Positions 50,711 through 58,996 of a stretch of 64,000 nucleotides of DNA are shown here, in pieces. The notes under the pieces are model-generated. The model worked only from the letters and a program-made list of their open reading frames with translations, did no database searches and was not told where the DNA came from. How positions within the stretch are numbered: position 1 is the stretch's first letter; every line of letters begins with the position of its first letter. This DNA is from Acidobacteriota bacterium (GTDB lineage Bacteria > Acidobacteriota > Terriglobia > Acidiferrales > UBA7541). A program made the position numbers and the translations under genes. Location of the stretch: positions 37,872 through 101,871 of the forward strand of contig JAKASX010000003.1 in the NCBI GenBank assembly GCA_021818865.1, read 5' to 3'.

Positions 50711-53425
50711 TCACCGCTGTTTCAGCGCCGAGGGCCAATTCAGCAGCAGCGAGATCGAACTGGCCGCTTCCGGATCGGCCGCGGTGGCCACGATGACCCG
50801 CTCCCCGTCGGGCGTCACGTCGTATAGCGGAGCATTCGTCATCGGCAGGCTGAGCTGAAAGAGCGGCGTGATGGATTGCACTTGCAGGGAGTTTCCCGTC
50901 ACCTTCAGATCGGCTTCCATCAGGCGATTGCCCATCGTCAGGAAAAACAGCTTGTCGCCCGCGGCCCAGCGCACCATCCAGCCACCGTTCTGCGAGATTT
51001 GATACTTCCCGCCAGTTGGAGGGAACGGCACAACGAAGACCTCAGGGCGGCCGGTCTCGTAGGAGAAATAGGAGAACCAGTGCCCACCGGGCGAAAAGTC
51101 GCCGTCGTACTGATCGGCATTCACAGGCGCAGGTCGGTTTAGCTTGCCTTTCCCGTCCAGGGGCAGAATCCACGCTCCCCAGCGTTCATTCCTTCGCTGC
51201 TCCTCGTTGATGCTCAGGTAACGCCCGTCCGGCGACCAGTCGATTGCGGAAGCCGCAACGACGTCCGGACCCAATTTCAGCAGCGTCTTCGCCGCACCGG
51301 ACCCATCGGCTGCCTTGAGGCAAATGGATAAGTTTCCTCCGGGCTGGCAACCGTAAGCGATGTTTTTCCCGCTGGGCGACCAGACGGAGAATCCCTGTCC
51401 CCCTGGGCTGAACGTCAACCGTGTCCCCACTCCACCCTTTGCCGGGTAAGACCACAGGTTCCACGCTGCGCTTGTCGGGCTGGCCTGGGCCGCAAGAACC
51501 TGTTTTCCATTCGGAGAAATTTTTGGCGAGATCCACGGTTGCACCCCGCCGACCGTGCCTAGCAAATTTCCGCCGCGGTCGAACCATTCCAGGTGAGCAT
51601 CGGCCGAGCCGCCCTGGAATGCGAGTACACCGGAGGCGGACACGGAAAAATTATGTGCCTGGGCCAGCGGTGTCGCGTCCCCATTCAGCATTCCGTCGGC
51701 CGAATCGAACCGCTGGGCGAAAATCCTGCCGCCGCGGAGAAACAACAAATCGCCTGACGCGAATTCCGGCGAGGCGGCGTCGCTCAGGATGAGCTGCGAC
51801 TTGCGCCCGCTCAGCGAGGCCATGCGAATGGATGGCTGTCCGTCCGGGCTAAGCGCGGTGTACAGGACCTGGTTGTCGCCAGGCAGAAACATCGGTGAAC
51901 TGAAGTCGCTTTCGCCGCTCGCAGGTTGAATCACAGGTTGTGGCTTTCCGCCGGAAGCCGGGATGCTGTCGATCGGACCGCCGCAGTGCGGCACGAACAG
52001 GATCGCGTTCTGCGAACTCCATGCCCCACCCAGGTTCGGACAGGCGGCGTCACCCAGAGTCTGAACGGTCCCGCTCTCGACGGTCACCTTCTTCAGTTTC
52101 TCATCCGCGAAAAAGCCGAGCGAGCGTCCGTCGGCGGACCAGAATGGCATCGAGCCGCCCTCGGTCCCCGCGAGCGCCTTCGCCTCGCCGCCATCCAGCG
52201 GCCTCACCCAGATTTTCGTCACGCCCTTCTGATCGGTCGCGGCAAAGGCCAGCTCTTTGCCGTCCGGCGAAACCGCCACAGGTCCCGGGCTGAAGCCAAA
52301 GAAGCGAAAGCTGGTGCCTGGCGGCGGAGGAATGTAGGCCAGAGCCGGAGGGACGACCGTCGCACGTGGCGTAAGCCAAGCCCACACCGCGGCGCCCGCG
52401 CCAGCGAGCAGCAGGAATCCGACGAGCGCCCAGGCAATGATCTCGCGGCGGGAATGCGCCGCCGGGTGAACCGCCGCGCGAATTTCCGCGACTTCAGCAG
52501 AACCGGAAATGACTTCGTCGAGTGCGATCCGGGCTTCTCCGATGGCTTGCAGCCGCTGTTTGGCGTCTTTTTTCAGGCAGCGCCGCAGCAGACGGAGAAT
52601 CACCGGAGGAGTGTTTTCCGGCAATGCCGACCAATCCGGCTCTTCCTTCACCACCGACGCCAGCACGTCCGTCACCGTCTCTCCGCCGAACGCCGGCTTG
52701 CCGGTGAGCATTTCGTACAGCACGCACCCAAACGCCCAGACGTCCGCCCGGCGATCGACCGGTCGCCCCTTTGCTTGCTCCGGCGACATATACGCCGCCG
52801 TGCCCAGAATGATGCCCGCCTGCGTCGCGAGTCGGCTCATCGTCGGCGAAGAGGAAATATCGCCTGCCGCGGTTTCCCCTTCGAGCGCTTTCGCCAGCCC
52901 GAAATCGAGAATCTTCACCGCGCCGTCCGGCGTGATCTTCACGTTCGCCGGTTTCAAATCGCGATGCACGATCCCGCGTTCGTGCGCGTATTCCAATCCT
53001 TCTGTGATCTGCTTTGCAATGGGCAGTGCCTCATCGACAGGCATCGCTCCCACTTCGCCAGCCTGCGTAGCGCCGGCCTTTAGGCCGGCGCCTCGCGGCC
53101 CCGCGCCACGCGTTCCCGGCTCGCCAATTCGCTCCGCCAGCGTTTGGCCCTCCACCAACTCCATCACCAGCGCACGCACGTCGCCCGATTCCTCGAATCC
53201 GTGAGTGGCGGCGATGTTCGGATGATTCAGTGAAGCGAGAACTTTCGCTTCGCGCTCGAAACGCCCCATGCGTTCGGGGTTGCTCGCAAACGCTTCCGGC
53301 AATACCTTCAGCGCGACTTCGCGCCCTAGCTTCGTATCGCGCGCGCGATACACCTCGCCCATCCCGCCCGCCCCAATTATGCTGACCACCTCATACGGCC
53401 CGAGCTTGCTTCCCGCACTCAGCAT
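50711..53425 (-). CDS. Membrane Ser/Thr protein kinase with TolB-like propeller (kinase 1)
   Basis: A 904-residue PknB-type kinase. Gly loop GAGGMGEVY (18-26), Lys40, catalytic HRDLKPAN (154-161), DFG (174-176) and YMSPEQAKG (about 212-220) are all intact. Residues 101-129 are an unusual insert (GEPGTRGAGPRGAGLKAGAT...). A single membrane helix lies near 329-351 (EIIAWALVGFLLLAGAGAAV). The remaining 550 residues are WD40/TolB-type repeats (SPDGKELAFAATD, WSADGRSLGFFADE). The kinase should face the cytoplasm and the propeller the periplasm. It is the last gene of a five-kinase run, 49 bases after kinase 2. Substrate and signal unknown. Confidence 0.93.
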   Translation of the reverse strand: MLSAGSKLGPYEVVSIIGAGGMGEVYRARDTKLGREVALKVLPEAFASNPERMGRFEREAKVLASLNHPNIAATHGFEESGDVRALVMELVEGQTLAERIGEPGTRGAGPRGAGLKAGATQAGEVGAMPVDEALPIAKQITEGLEYAHERGIVHRDLKPANVKITPDGAVKILDFGLAKALEGETAAGDISSSPTMSRLATQAGIILGTAAYMSPEQAKGRPVDRRADVWAFGCVLYEMLTGKPAFGGETVTDVLASVVKEEPDWSALPENTPPVILRLLRRCLKKDAKQRLQAIGEARIALDEVISGSAEVAEIRAAVHPAAHSRREIIAWALVGFLLLAGAGAAVWAWLTPRATVVPPALAYIPPPPGTSFRFFGFSPGPVAVSPDGKELAFAATDQKGVTKIWVRPLDGGEAKALAGTEGGSMPFWSADGRSLGFFADEKLKKVTVESGTVQTLGDAACPNLGGAWSSQNAILFVPHCGGPIDSIPASGGKPQPVIQPASGESDFSSPMFLPGDNQVLYTALSPDGQPSIRMASLSGRKSQLILSDAASPEFASGDLLFLRGGRIFAQRFDSADGMLNGDATPLAQAHNFSVSASGVLAFQGGSADAHLEWFDRGGNLLGTVGGVQPWISPKISPNGKQVLAAQASPTSAAWNLWSYPAKGGVGTRLTFSPGGQGFSVWSPSGKNIAYGCQPGGNLSICLKAADGSGAAKTLLKLGPDVVAASAIDWSPDGRYLSINEEQRRNERWGAWILPLDGKGKLNRPAPVNADQYDGDFSPGGHWFSYFSYETGRPEVFVVPFPPTGGKYQISQNGGWMVRWAAGDKLFFLTMGNRLMEADLKVTGNSLQVQSITPLFQLSLPMTNAPLYDVTPDGERVIVATAADPEAASSISLLLNWPSALKQR
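53067..53149 (-). repeat. In-frame palindromic coding repeat, copy in kinase 1
   Basis: This 83-base segment contains the palindrome CGCCGGCCT-TT-AGGCCGGCG (53071-53090, 9-bp arms). On the coding strand it spells GQTLAERIGEPGTRGAGPRG followed by AGLKAGAT. It differs at only two bases from the three other copies. Confidence 0.85.
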
Positions 53426-53474
53426 CGCCTTCTTTCCACCTCGTCACTCGCCACTTACCACCAGCCACTCTCTT

Positions 53475-56228
53475 TCAGTGCTTCTTCAGCAGCGCCGGCC
53501 AGTTGACGACCAAAGTCAGCGGCTGGGAGGTCTGCGCCTGCTTTTGGTTCGCGATCACGAATTTCTTGCCGTCGGCGCTCACGTCGTATGGCCATCCAGG
53601 ACCGATGAGCGCATTCGTTTGGAATAGGGGCCTATCCTTTCCGATGATTAGCCGGGAGCCGGCTTCGGTGATACTGGCGGACATGACCTTGTCGTCCGCG
53701 GAGATATAGAAAAGCTCCTTGCCGTCGTGCGACCACAATGGCCAGTCCCCTCCGGCCGCCGAAACCTGCCATCTTTCGCTGCCATGGGGGAACGTCTGCG
53801 CGTACACCTGGGGCTGGCCGGATTCAGTGGAGAGATACGCCAGCCACTTCCCGTCGGGAGAAAGGCTCGGTTGGGAAACGGAGAACCGGCCTTGCACGAC
53901 GGGAAACGGCTTCCGGTCACCGAAAGTAGGCATGGCCCAGATCTCGACGTGCGTTGTCGCACCCCTCGCCCAGCGTTCGAAGACTAGATAGCGGCCGTCG
54001 GCCGACCAAACCGGGTCATACTCGCTGGCGTTATCTACAAGCAAAGGCGTGGTCTTCCCGCTGCCGTCGGCGGCCTTCTGATAGAGATTAACGAACGTGC
54101 CTCGACCCGATTCGAAGGCGATCGTCTTACCGTTCGGAGACCACGCCGGTCCCAGATCGTTCTGGGAAAACGTGATGCGGGTGCTGATGCCGCGGGTAAG
54201 ATCAAAGACCCAAATGTTGTTACCTGCCGCGCCTCCGATACTCACGGCCAGTTTGCTTCCGTCGGGCGAGAGGCGCGGCGTGTAGTAGGCCCCGGTCGTT
54301 CCCACTTGCCCGATCTGTTTGCCGTTCCGGTCAAGCCAAAGGAGTTGGGAATTGCCGCCGCCGGAGTTTCCTCCTTGAAATACCAGCGTGCCAGTCGCTG
54401 AAACGGTGAACATGGCGCGGAAAATCAGGAAATTGTCCACGACGTTTTGAGCGAGCGGAAGGGCAGGGCCTTGTAAGCGCAGCCGCTTCTGGTCGAAACG
54501 CTCGGCCATTAACGTGCCCTGCCGGATGAAAAGCAGGTATCCGGGCGGAGCGAAAACCGCGTTGGTTGTCCCTCGCAGCAGGAGTTTCGGCTGCCCGCCT
54601 TCGAGCGAGCCGACGAACGTGGCGGACTCTCCAGGGGTGTCGGAATGATCGTAGAAGAGGAAGTGCATCCCGTCGGGGAGAAACTGCGGCCAGCGATTGC
54701 TCCCGGTGTTCGTCGATTTATCGACAGCCCGGGTGGGTGCGCCTCCCGACGCCGCTACGCGATACACAGTTGCGGCGAGGTCGGGTGTGAAAAGAATCGT
54801 GCCGCTCTCGTTCCAGGCTCCTCCGCGACCGCTGGGTGCGTCGCACAAGGTCAGCGGGGGCCCGCCCGAGGCGTTGATGCGCTTTAGCTTGCCGTTGGCA
54901 AAGAATCCCAGGTCGCGACCATCCGGCGACCAAAACGGATACATGCCGCCATCGGTCTCGGCAAGCGGTAGAGCGGCTGGAGAGTTGAGCCTCTGCACCC
55001 ACAGTTGTTGTTTACCGTCCGAGCCCACTGCCGCGAATGCCAGCTTGCTGCCGTCTGGCGAGAGCGCTGGCGGTCCGATAAGGTTTCCGTTGAGCGAAAA
55101 CGCTTGTCCGGCGGGCGGCAGGATTTGCGAAATGATGGCGGGCGTGGGTCTTGGCGCGCGCGTTTCGTAGCGGAAGGCAAAAATTGCCGCGACCCCTGCA
55201 AGAACGAGCATGCCGACCCACGGCAATGCACGACGCCAAGGCGCCTGCAGGGCGGGTGCTCGTGGCGCGGCGGGCGACGGTGCTGCGGTTGGCTCGGCTG
55301 GGCCACTCGCGGCCTCTTCAAGCGCGATGCGCGCTTCGCCGATAGCTTGCAGGCGTTGCTTTGGATCTTTGTTAAGGCAGCGGCGCAGCAGCTTGCGAAT
55401 TGGCGACGGCGTGCCCGTGGGCAGCAACGACCAATCCGGCTCCGCGCGAACCACGGCCGCAAGAATGTCGGTTACCGTTTCTCCCTCGAACGGTTTCTTG
55501 CCGGTGAGCATTTCGTACAGCACGCAGCCAAACGCCCAAATATCCGCTCGCCGATCCACCGGCTTGCCTTTCGCCTGCTCCGGCGCCATATACGCCGCGG
55601 TCCCGAGGATGACTCCCGCCTGCGTCGCCAAGTGGCTGAGCGTGGGCGAGGCCGACGGATCAGCAGCGGCGGTTTCGCCTGCCAGCGCTTTCGCCAGGCC
55701 GAAATCCAGAATCTTCACCCCGCCATCCGGCGTGATCTTCACGTTCGCCGGCTTCAAATCGCGGTGAACGATCCCTCGTTCGTGCGCGTATTCCAATCCT
55801 TCAGCGATCTGCTTTGCAATGGGCAGTGCTTCATCGACAGGCATCGGTCCAGCTGCCTCAACCTGTGTAGCGCCGGCCTTTAGGCCGGCACCTCGCGGCC
55901 CCGCGCCACGCGTTCCCGGCTCGCCAATTCGCTCCGCCAGCGTCTGGCCTTCCACCAATTCCATCACCAGCGCATGCACGCTGCCGGAATCCTCAAATCC
56001 ATAAATTGCGGCGATATTCGGATGATTCAGCGAAGCAAGAACCTTCGCTTCCCGCTCGAACCGCCCCATGCGCTCGGCCTCTGTGGCAAACGCTTCGGGC
56101 AATACTTTCAGCGCGACTTCGCGCCCCAGCTTCGTATCACGCGCGCGATACACCTCGCCCATCCCGCCCGCGCCTATCGCGCTGACGACTTCATACGGTC
56201 CGAGTTTTGCGCCTGCCTCGAGCATCAT
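53475..56228 (-). CDS. Membrane Ser/Thr protein kinase with TolB-like propeller (kinase 2)
   Basis: A 917-residue kinase starting at ATG 56228, which overlaps the stop of kinase 3 (ATGA, 56228-56225); the next codon is also ATG. Catalytic elements are complete: GAGGMGEVY, VALKVLP, HRDLKPANVK, KILDFGLAKA, YMAPEQAKG. The insert occupies the same place as in kinase 1. A membrane helix lies at about 352-372 (WVGMLVLAGVAAIFAFRY). The propeller part carries SPDGSKLAFAAVGSDGKQQL and similar repeats. It resembles kinase 4 in the propeller (QILPPAGQAFSLNGN versus QILAPSGNVFALGGS). Confidence 0.93.
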   Translation of the reverse strand: MMLEAGAKLGPYEVVSAIGAGGMGEVYRARDTKLGREVALKVLPEAFATEAERMGRFEREAKVLASLNHPNIAAIYGFEDSGSVHALVMELVEGQTLAERIGEPGTRGAGPRGAGLKAGATQVEAAGPMPVDEALPIAKQIAEGLEYAHERGIVHRDLKPANVKITPDGGVKILDFGLAKALAGETAAADPSASPTLSHLATQAGVILGTAAYMAPEQAKGKPVDRRADIWAFGCVLYEMLTGKKPFEGETVTDILAAVVRAEPDWSLLPTGTPSPIRKLLRRCLNKDPKQRLQAIGEARIALEEAASGPAEPTAAPSPAAPRAPALQAPWRRALPWVGMLVLAGVAAIFAFRYETRAPRPTPAIISQILPPAGQAFSLNGNLIGPPALSPDGSKLAFAAVGSDGKQQLWVQRLNSPAALPLAETDGGMYPFWSPDGRDLGFFANGKLKRINASGGPPLTLCDAPSGRGGAWNESGTILFTPDLAATVYRVAASGGAPTRAVDKSTNTGSNRWPQFLPDGMHFLFYDHSDTPGESATFVGSLEGGQPKLLLRGTTNAVFAPPGYLLFIRQGTLMAERFDQKRLRLQGPALPLAQNVVDNFLIFRAMFTVSATGTLVFQGGNSGGGNSQLLWLDRNGKQIGQVGTTGAYYTPRLSPDGSKLAVSIGGAAGNNIWVFDLTRGISTRITFSQNDLGPAWSPNGKTIAFESGRGTFVNLYQKAADGSGKTTPLLVDNASEYDPVWSADGRYLVFERWARGATTHVEIWAMPTFGDRKPFPVVQGRFSVSQPSLSPDGKWLAYLSTESGQPQVYAQTFPHGSERWQVSAAGGDWPLWSHDGKELFYISADDKVMSASITEAGSRLIIGKDRPLFQTNALIGPGWPYDVSADGKKFVIANQKQAQTSQPLTLVVNWPALLKKH
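55867..55949 (-). repeat. In-frame palindromic coding repeat, copy in kinase 2
   Basis: The 83-base segment is identical to the copies in kinases 3 and 4. The palindrome core GCCGGCCT-TT-AGGCCGGC lies at 55872-55889. Confidence 0.85.
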
Positions 56229-58996
56229 TGTTTGCTCTTCAGCAGTGCGGGCCAGTTGACAACCAGCGTCAACGGTTCGCTGGTTTTCGCGCTGACCCGC
56301 GAGAGCACGACGAATTTTTTCCCGTCGGCAGCGACATCGTAAGGCCAAGACATGGCGGGGCGCGAAGCGTTCGTCTGAAATAGCGCTGATACCTTCCCAA
56401 CCATCAAACCGCCGTTTTGCTCGGAAATCTCCGCCGCCATGAGTTTATTGTCCGGAGAGAGGTAATAGAGGTCCCTGCCGTCTTGTTGCCAGCGCGGCCA
56501 TCTTCCCCCACCGCTCGAAACTTCCCACTTCCCGCTGCCGTGCAGGAAGGGCACAATGTAAATTCCCGATTGGCCCGGTTCGTGGGAGAAATAGGCCAGC
56601 CATTTCCCGTCCGGAGAGAGCGCAGGCGTGCCCACATTAAATTGTGGGTTCTGAAGCACGGGAAACGGTATGCGGCTGCCGAACAGAGGCAAGGCCCAGA
56701 TCTCCTCTTGGAAATGATGAGGCTGCGATTCGGCGCGCTTGTAAATCAGGTAGCGTCCGTCGGGGGAAAACGATGGCAAGGTTTCGTCGACGTCACCAAC
56801 GACCAGCGGAGACGTGCTTCCCGCGCCATCGGCAGCCTTCTCATACACATGAAAATGTCCACCTCTCGTCCCTCGAAATGCTATGGTCTTCCCGTCAGGC
56901 GACCACATTGGTTCCGCATCCGAGTCCGGCGGCGAGGGAAAGGTAAGGCGAGTTCGGGTCCCCTGCGCGAGATTGTATATCCAAATGCTACTTGTGCTCG
57001 CTTCGGGAGAGTACACGCTGACGGCCAGGTTGCGACCATCTGGAGAAAGGCTCGGCGACATAAAATAGCCGGGCGCTCCCACTTCGCCGAGCTTTTTGCC
57101 GCTCCGGTTGAACCAAAGGATTTGCGATAAGTCTTCAAGGATACCTCCCGCCCGGTACACGAGAATGCCATTCTGTGAAACGGTGAAATCGCCAAGCCCA
57201 AAAATCGGAGACTTCGCGACATTTTCGGCCAACTGTGTCGCCTGACCCGTCAGTTGCAGACTCGCCGCGTCGAATGGCTGCGCCATCAGCGTCCCGTGGC
57301 GAGCGAAGATCAGGTAACCAGGAGATGCGTACAGCACATCGGAGTCACCGCGTTCAATCAGCTTTGGCGCACCGCCGTCGAGCGAGCCAATCCACGTGCT
57401 TGCTTGTCCCTTTACGGTGGAAACCGCGAGGAAAAGGAAATGCTTGCCATCGGGAAGGAATTGAGGCCAAAGGTCGCCCGTCTGGCTGCTTGAACTGAGC
57501 AATTTTGTAACCTGGTGACGAGCACCTCCCGATGCAGAGACTCGAAAAAGAGGACTGACCGGATTTGGACCGAACAGGATCGTGCCATCTTGATTCCAGG
57601 TTCCTCCGGTCCCTGTCCGGGCCCTGGCAAGAGTCAGTGTGGGGCCGCCGTCAACGCCAATCCGCCGGAGTTCTCCATCGGCGAAAAACCCAATCGAGCG
57701 GCTGTCAGGTGACCAGAAGGGGAGACCCGCCCCCTCGGTGCCTGCCAACGGCTGCGCCGTCGCCGCGTTTAGCCGCCTGACCCAGAGCTCTTGCTTGCCG
57801 TCGGAGCTCACGGCGACAAACGCCAGCCATTTTCCGTTGGGCGAAATCGCCGGTGGCCCTGCGTGGCCTCTTAAGAACGCGAACCTCTCGTTGGGCGGTG
57901 AAAGGATCTGCGAAACGATGGCCGCTGCCGCCGGCTCGCTCCGGGCGAGCCACATCCTGGCGCCAAGGCCGGCCGCTAGCAGTGCGAGAACAGCGACGAG
58001 CGACCAGGCTGCAATCTCGCGCCGGGAGCGCAGCGCTCGAACGCCGGTGGGCGTTTCCTCTGGCGAAGCCCCGCCGGACGGTGTTTCCTCAAGTGTGATT
58101 CGCGCTTCGCCGATATCGCGCAGCCGTTGCTTTGGATCTTTCTGCAAGCAGCGCTGCAACAGCACGCGAATATGCGCCGGCGTACTCTTCGGAAGCAGCG
58201 TCCAATCCGGCTGTTTCGTCACCACCGCGATCAGAATGTCGGTGACCGTTTCGCCGTCAAACGGCTTCTTCGCAGTCAACATCTCAAAGAGCACGCAACC
58301 GAACGCCCAGATGTCCGCTCGCCGATCCACCGGCTTGCCCTTCGCTTGCTCCGGCGCCATATAGGCCGCCGTGCCCAAAATGACGCCTGCCTGCGTCGCC
58401 AAATGGCTCAGCGTCGGCGACGTCGACGGATCGGCAGCGGCGGTTTCGCCGCTGAGCGCTTTCGCCAGGCCGAAATCGAGGATTTTCACCACGCCATCCG
58501 GCGTGATTTTCACGTTCGCGGGTTTCAAATCCCGATGAACGATCCCGCGTTCGTGCGCGTATTCCAGTCCTTCCGCGATCTGCTTTGCAATGGGCAGTGC
58601 CTCATCGACAGGCATCGGTCCCGCTGCGCCAGCCTGTGTAGCGCCGGCCTTTAGGCCGGCACCTCGCGGCCCCGCGCCACGCGTTCCCGGCTCGCCAATT
58701 CGCTCCGCCAGCGTCTGGCCCTCGACCATCTCCATCACCAGCGCATGCACGCTGCCGGAGTCCTCAAATCCATAAATTGCGGCGATATTCGGATGATTCA
58801 GCGAAGCCAGAACCTTCGCTTCCCGCTCGAACCGTCCCATGCGCTCGGCATCGGCGGCGAATCCTTCAGGCAAGACTTTCAGCGCGACTTCGCGCCCGAG
58901 CTTCGTATCCCGCGCGCGATACACCTCGCCCATCCCGCCCGCGCCGATCGCGCCGACGACCTCGTACGGCCCGAGTTTGGCTCCCGCAGCGAGCAT
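56225..58996 (-). CDS. Membrane Ser/Thr protein kinase with TolB-like propeller (kinase 3)
   Basis: A 923-residue kinase starting at ATG 58996, whose A is the last base of the kinase 4 stop (TAATG). All catalytic motifs are intact. The insert GEPGTRGAGPRGAGLKAGAT follows VEGQTLAERI. The membrane helix is near 345-368 (REIAAWSLVAVLALLAAGLG). The propeller begins QILSPPNERFAFLRGHAGPP and holds repeated SPDGR/SPDGK motifs to the C-terminus. Its stop overlaps the kinase 2 start, so kinases 4-3-2 appear translationally coupled. Confidence 0.93.
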   Translation of the reverse strand: MLAAGAKLGPYEVVGAIGAGGMGEVYRARDTKLGREVALKVLPEGFAADAERMGRFEREAKVLASLNHPNIAAIYGFEDSGSVHALVMEMVEGQTLAERIGEPGTRGAGPRGAGLKAGATQAGAAGPMPVDEALPIAKQIAEGLEYAHERGIVHRDLKPANVKITPDGVVKILDFGLAKALSGETAAADPSTSPTLSHLATQAGVILGTAAYMAPEQAKGKPVDRRADIWAFGCVLFEMLTAKKPFDGETVTDILIAVVTKQPDWTLLPKSTPAHIRVLLQRCLQKDPKQRLRDIGEARITLEETPSGGASPEETPTGVRALRSRREIAAWSLVAVLALLAAGLGARMWLARSEPAAAAIVSQILSPPNERFAFLRGHAGPPAISPNGKWLAFVAVSSDGKQELWVRRLNAATAQPLAGTEGAGLPFWSPDSRSIGFFADGELRRIGVDGGPTLTLARARTGTGGTWNQDGTILFGPNPVSPLFRVSASGGARHQVTKLLSSSSQTGDLWPQFLPDGKHFLFLAVSTVKGQASTWIGSLDGGAPKLIERGDSDVLYASPGYLIFARHGTLMAQPFDAASLQLTGQATQLAENVAKSPIFGLGDFTVSQNGILVYRAGGILEDLSQILWFNRSGKKLGEVGAPGYFMSPSLSPDGRNLAVSVYSPEASTSSIWIYNLAQGTRTRLTFPSPPDSDAEPMWSPDGKTIAFRGTRGGHFHVYEKAADGAGSTSPLVVGDVDETLPSFSPDGRYLIYKRAESQPHHFQEEIWALPLFGSRIPFPVLQNPQFNVGTPALSPDGKWLAYFSHEPGQSGIYIVPFLHGSGKWEVSSGGGRWPRWQQDGRDLYYLSPDNKLMAAEISEQNGGLMVGKVSALFQTNASRPAMSWPYDVAADGKKFVVLSRVSAKTSEPLTLVVNWPALLKSKQ
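58638..58720 (-). repeat. In-frame palindromic coding repeat, copy in kinase 3
   Basis: This 83-base segment is identical to those in kinases 2 and 4. On its start-codon side (higher coordinates) the sequence diverges at once (CTCGACCATCTCC here, TTCCACCAATTCC in kinase 2). Confidence 0.85.
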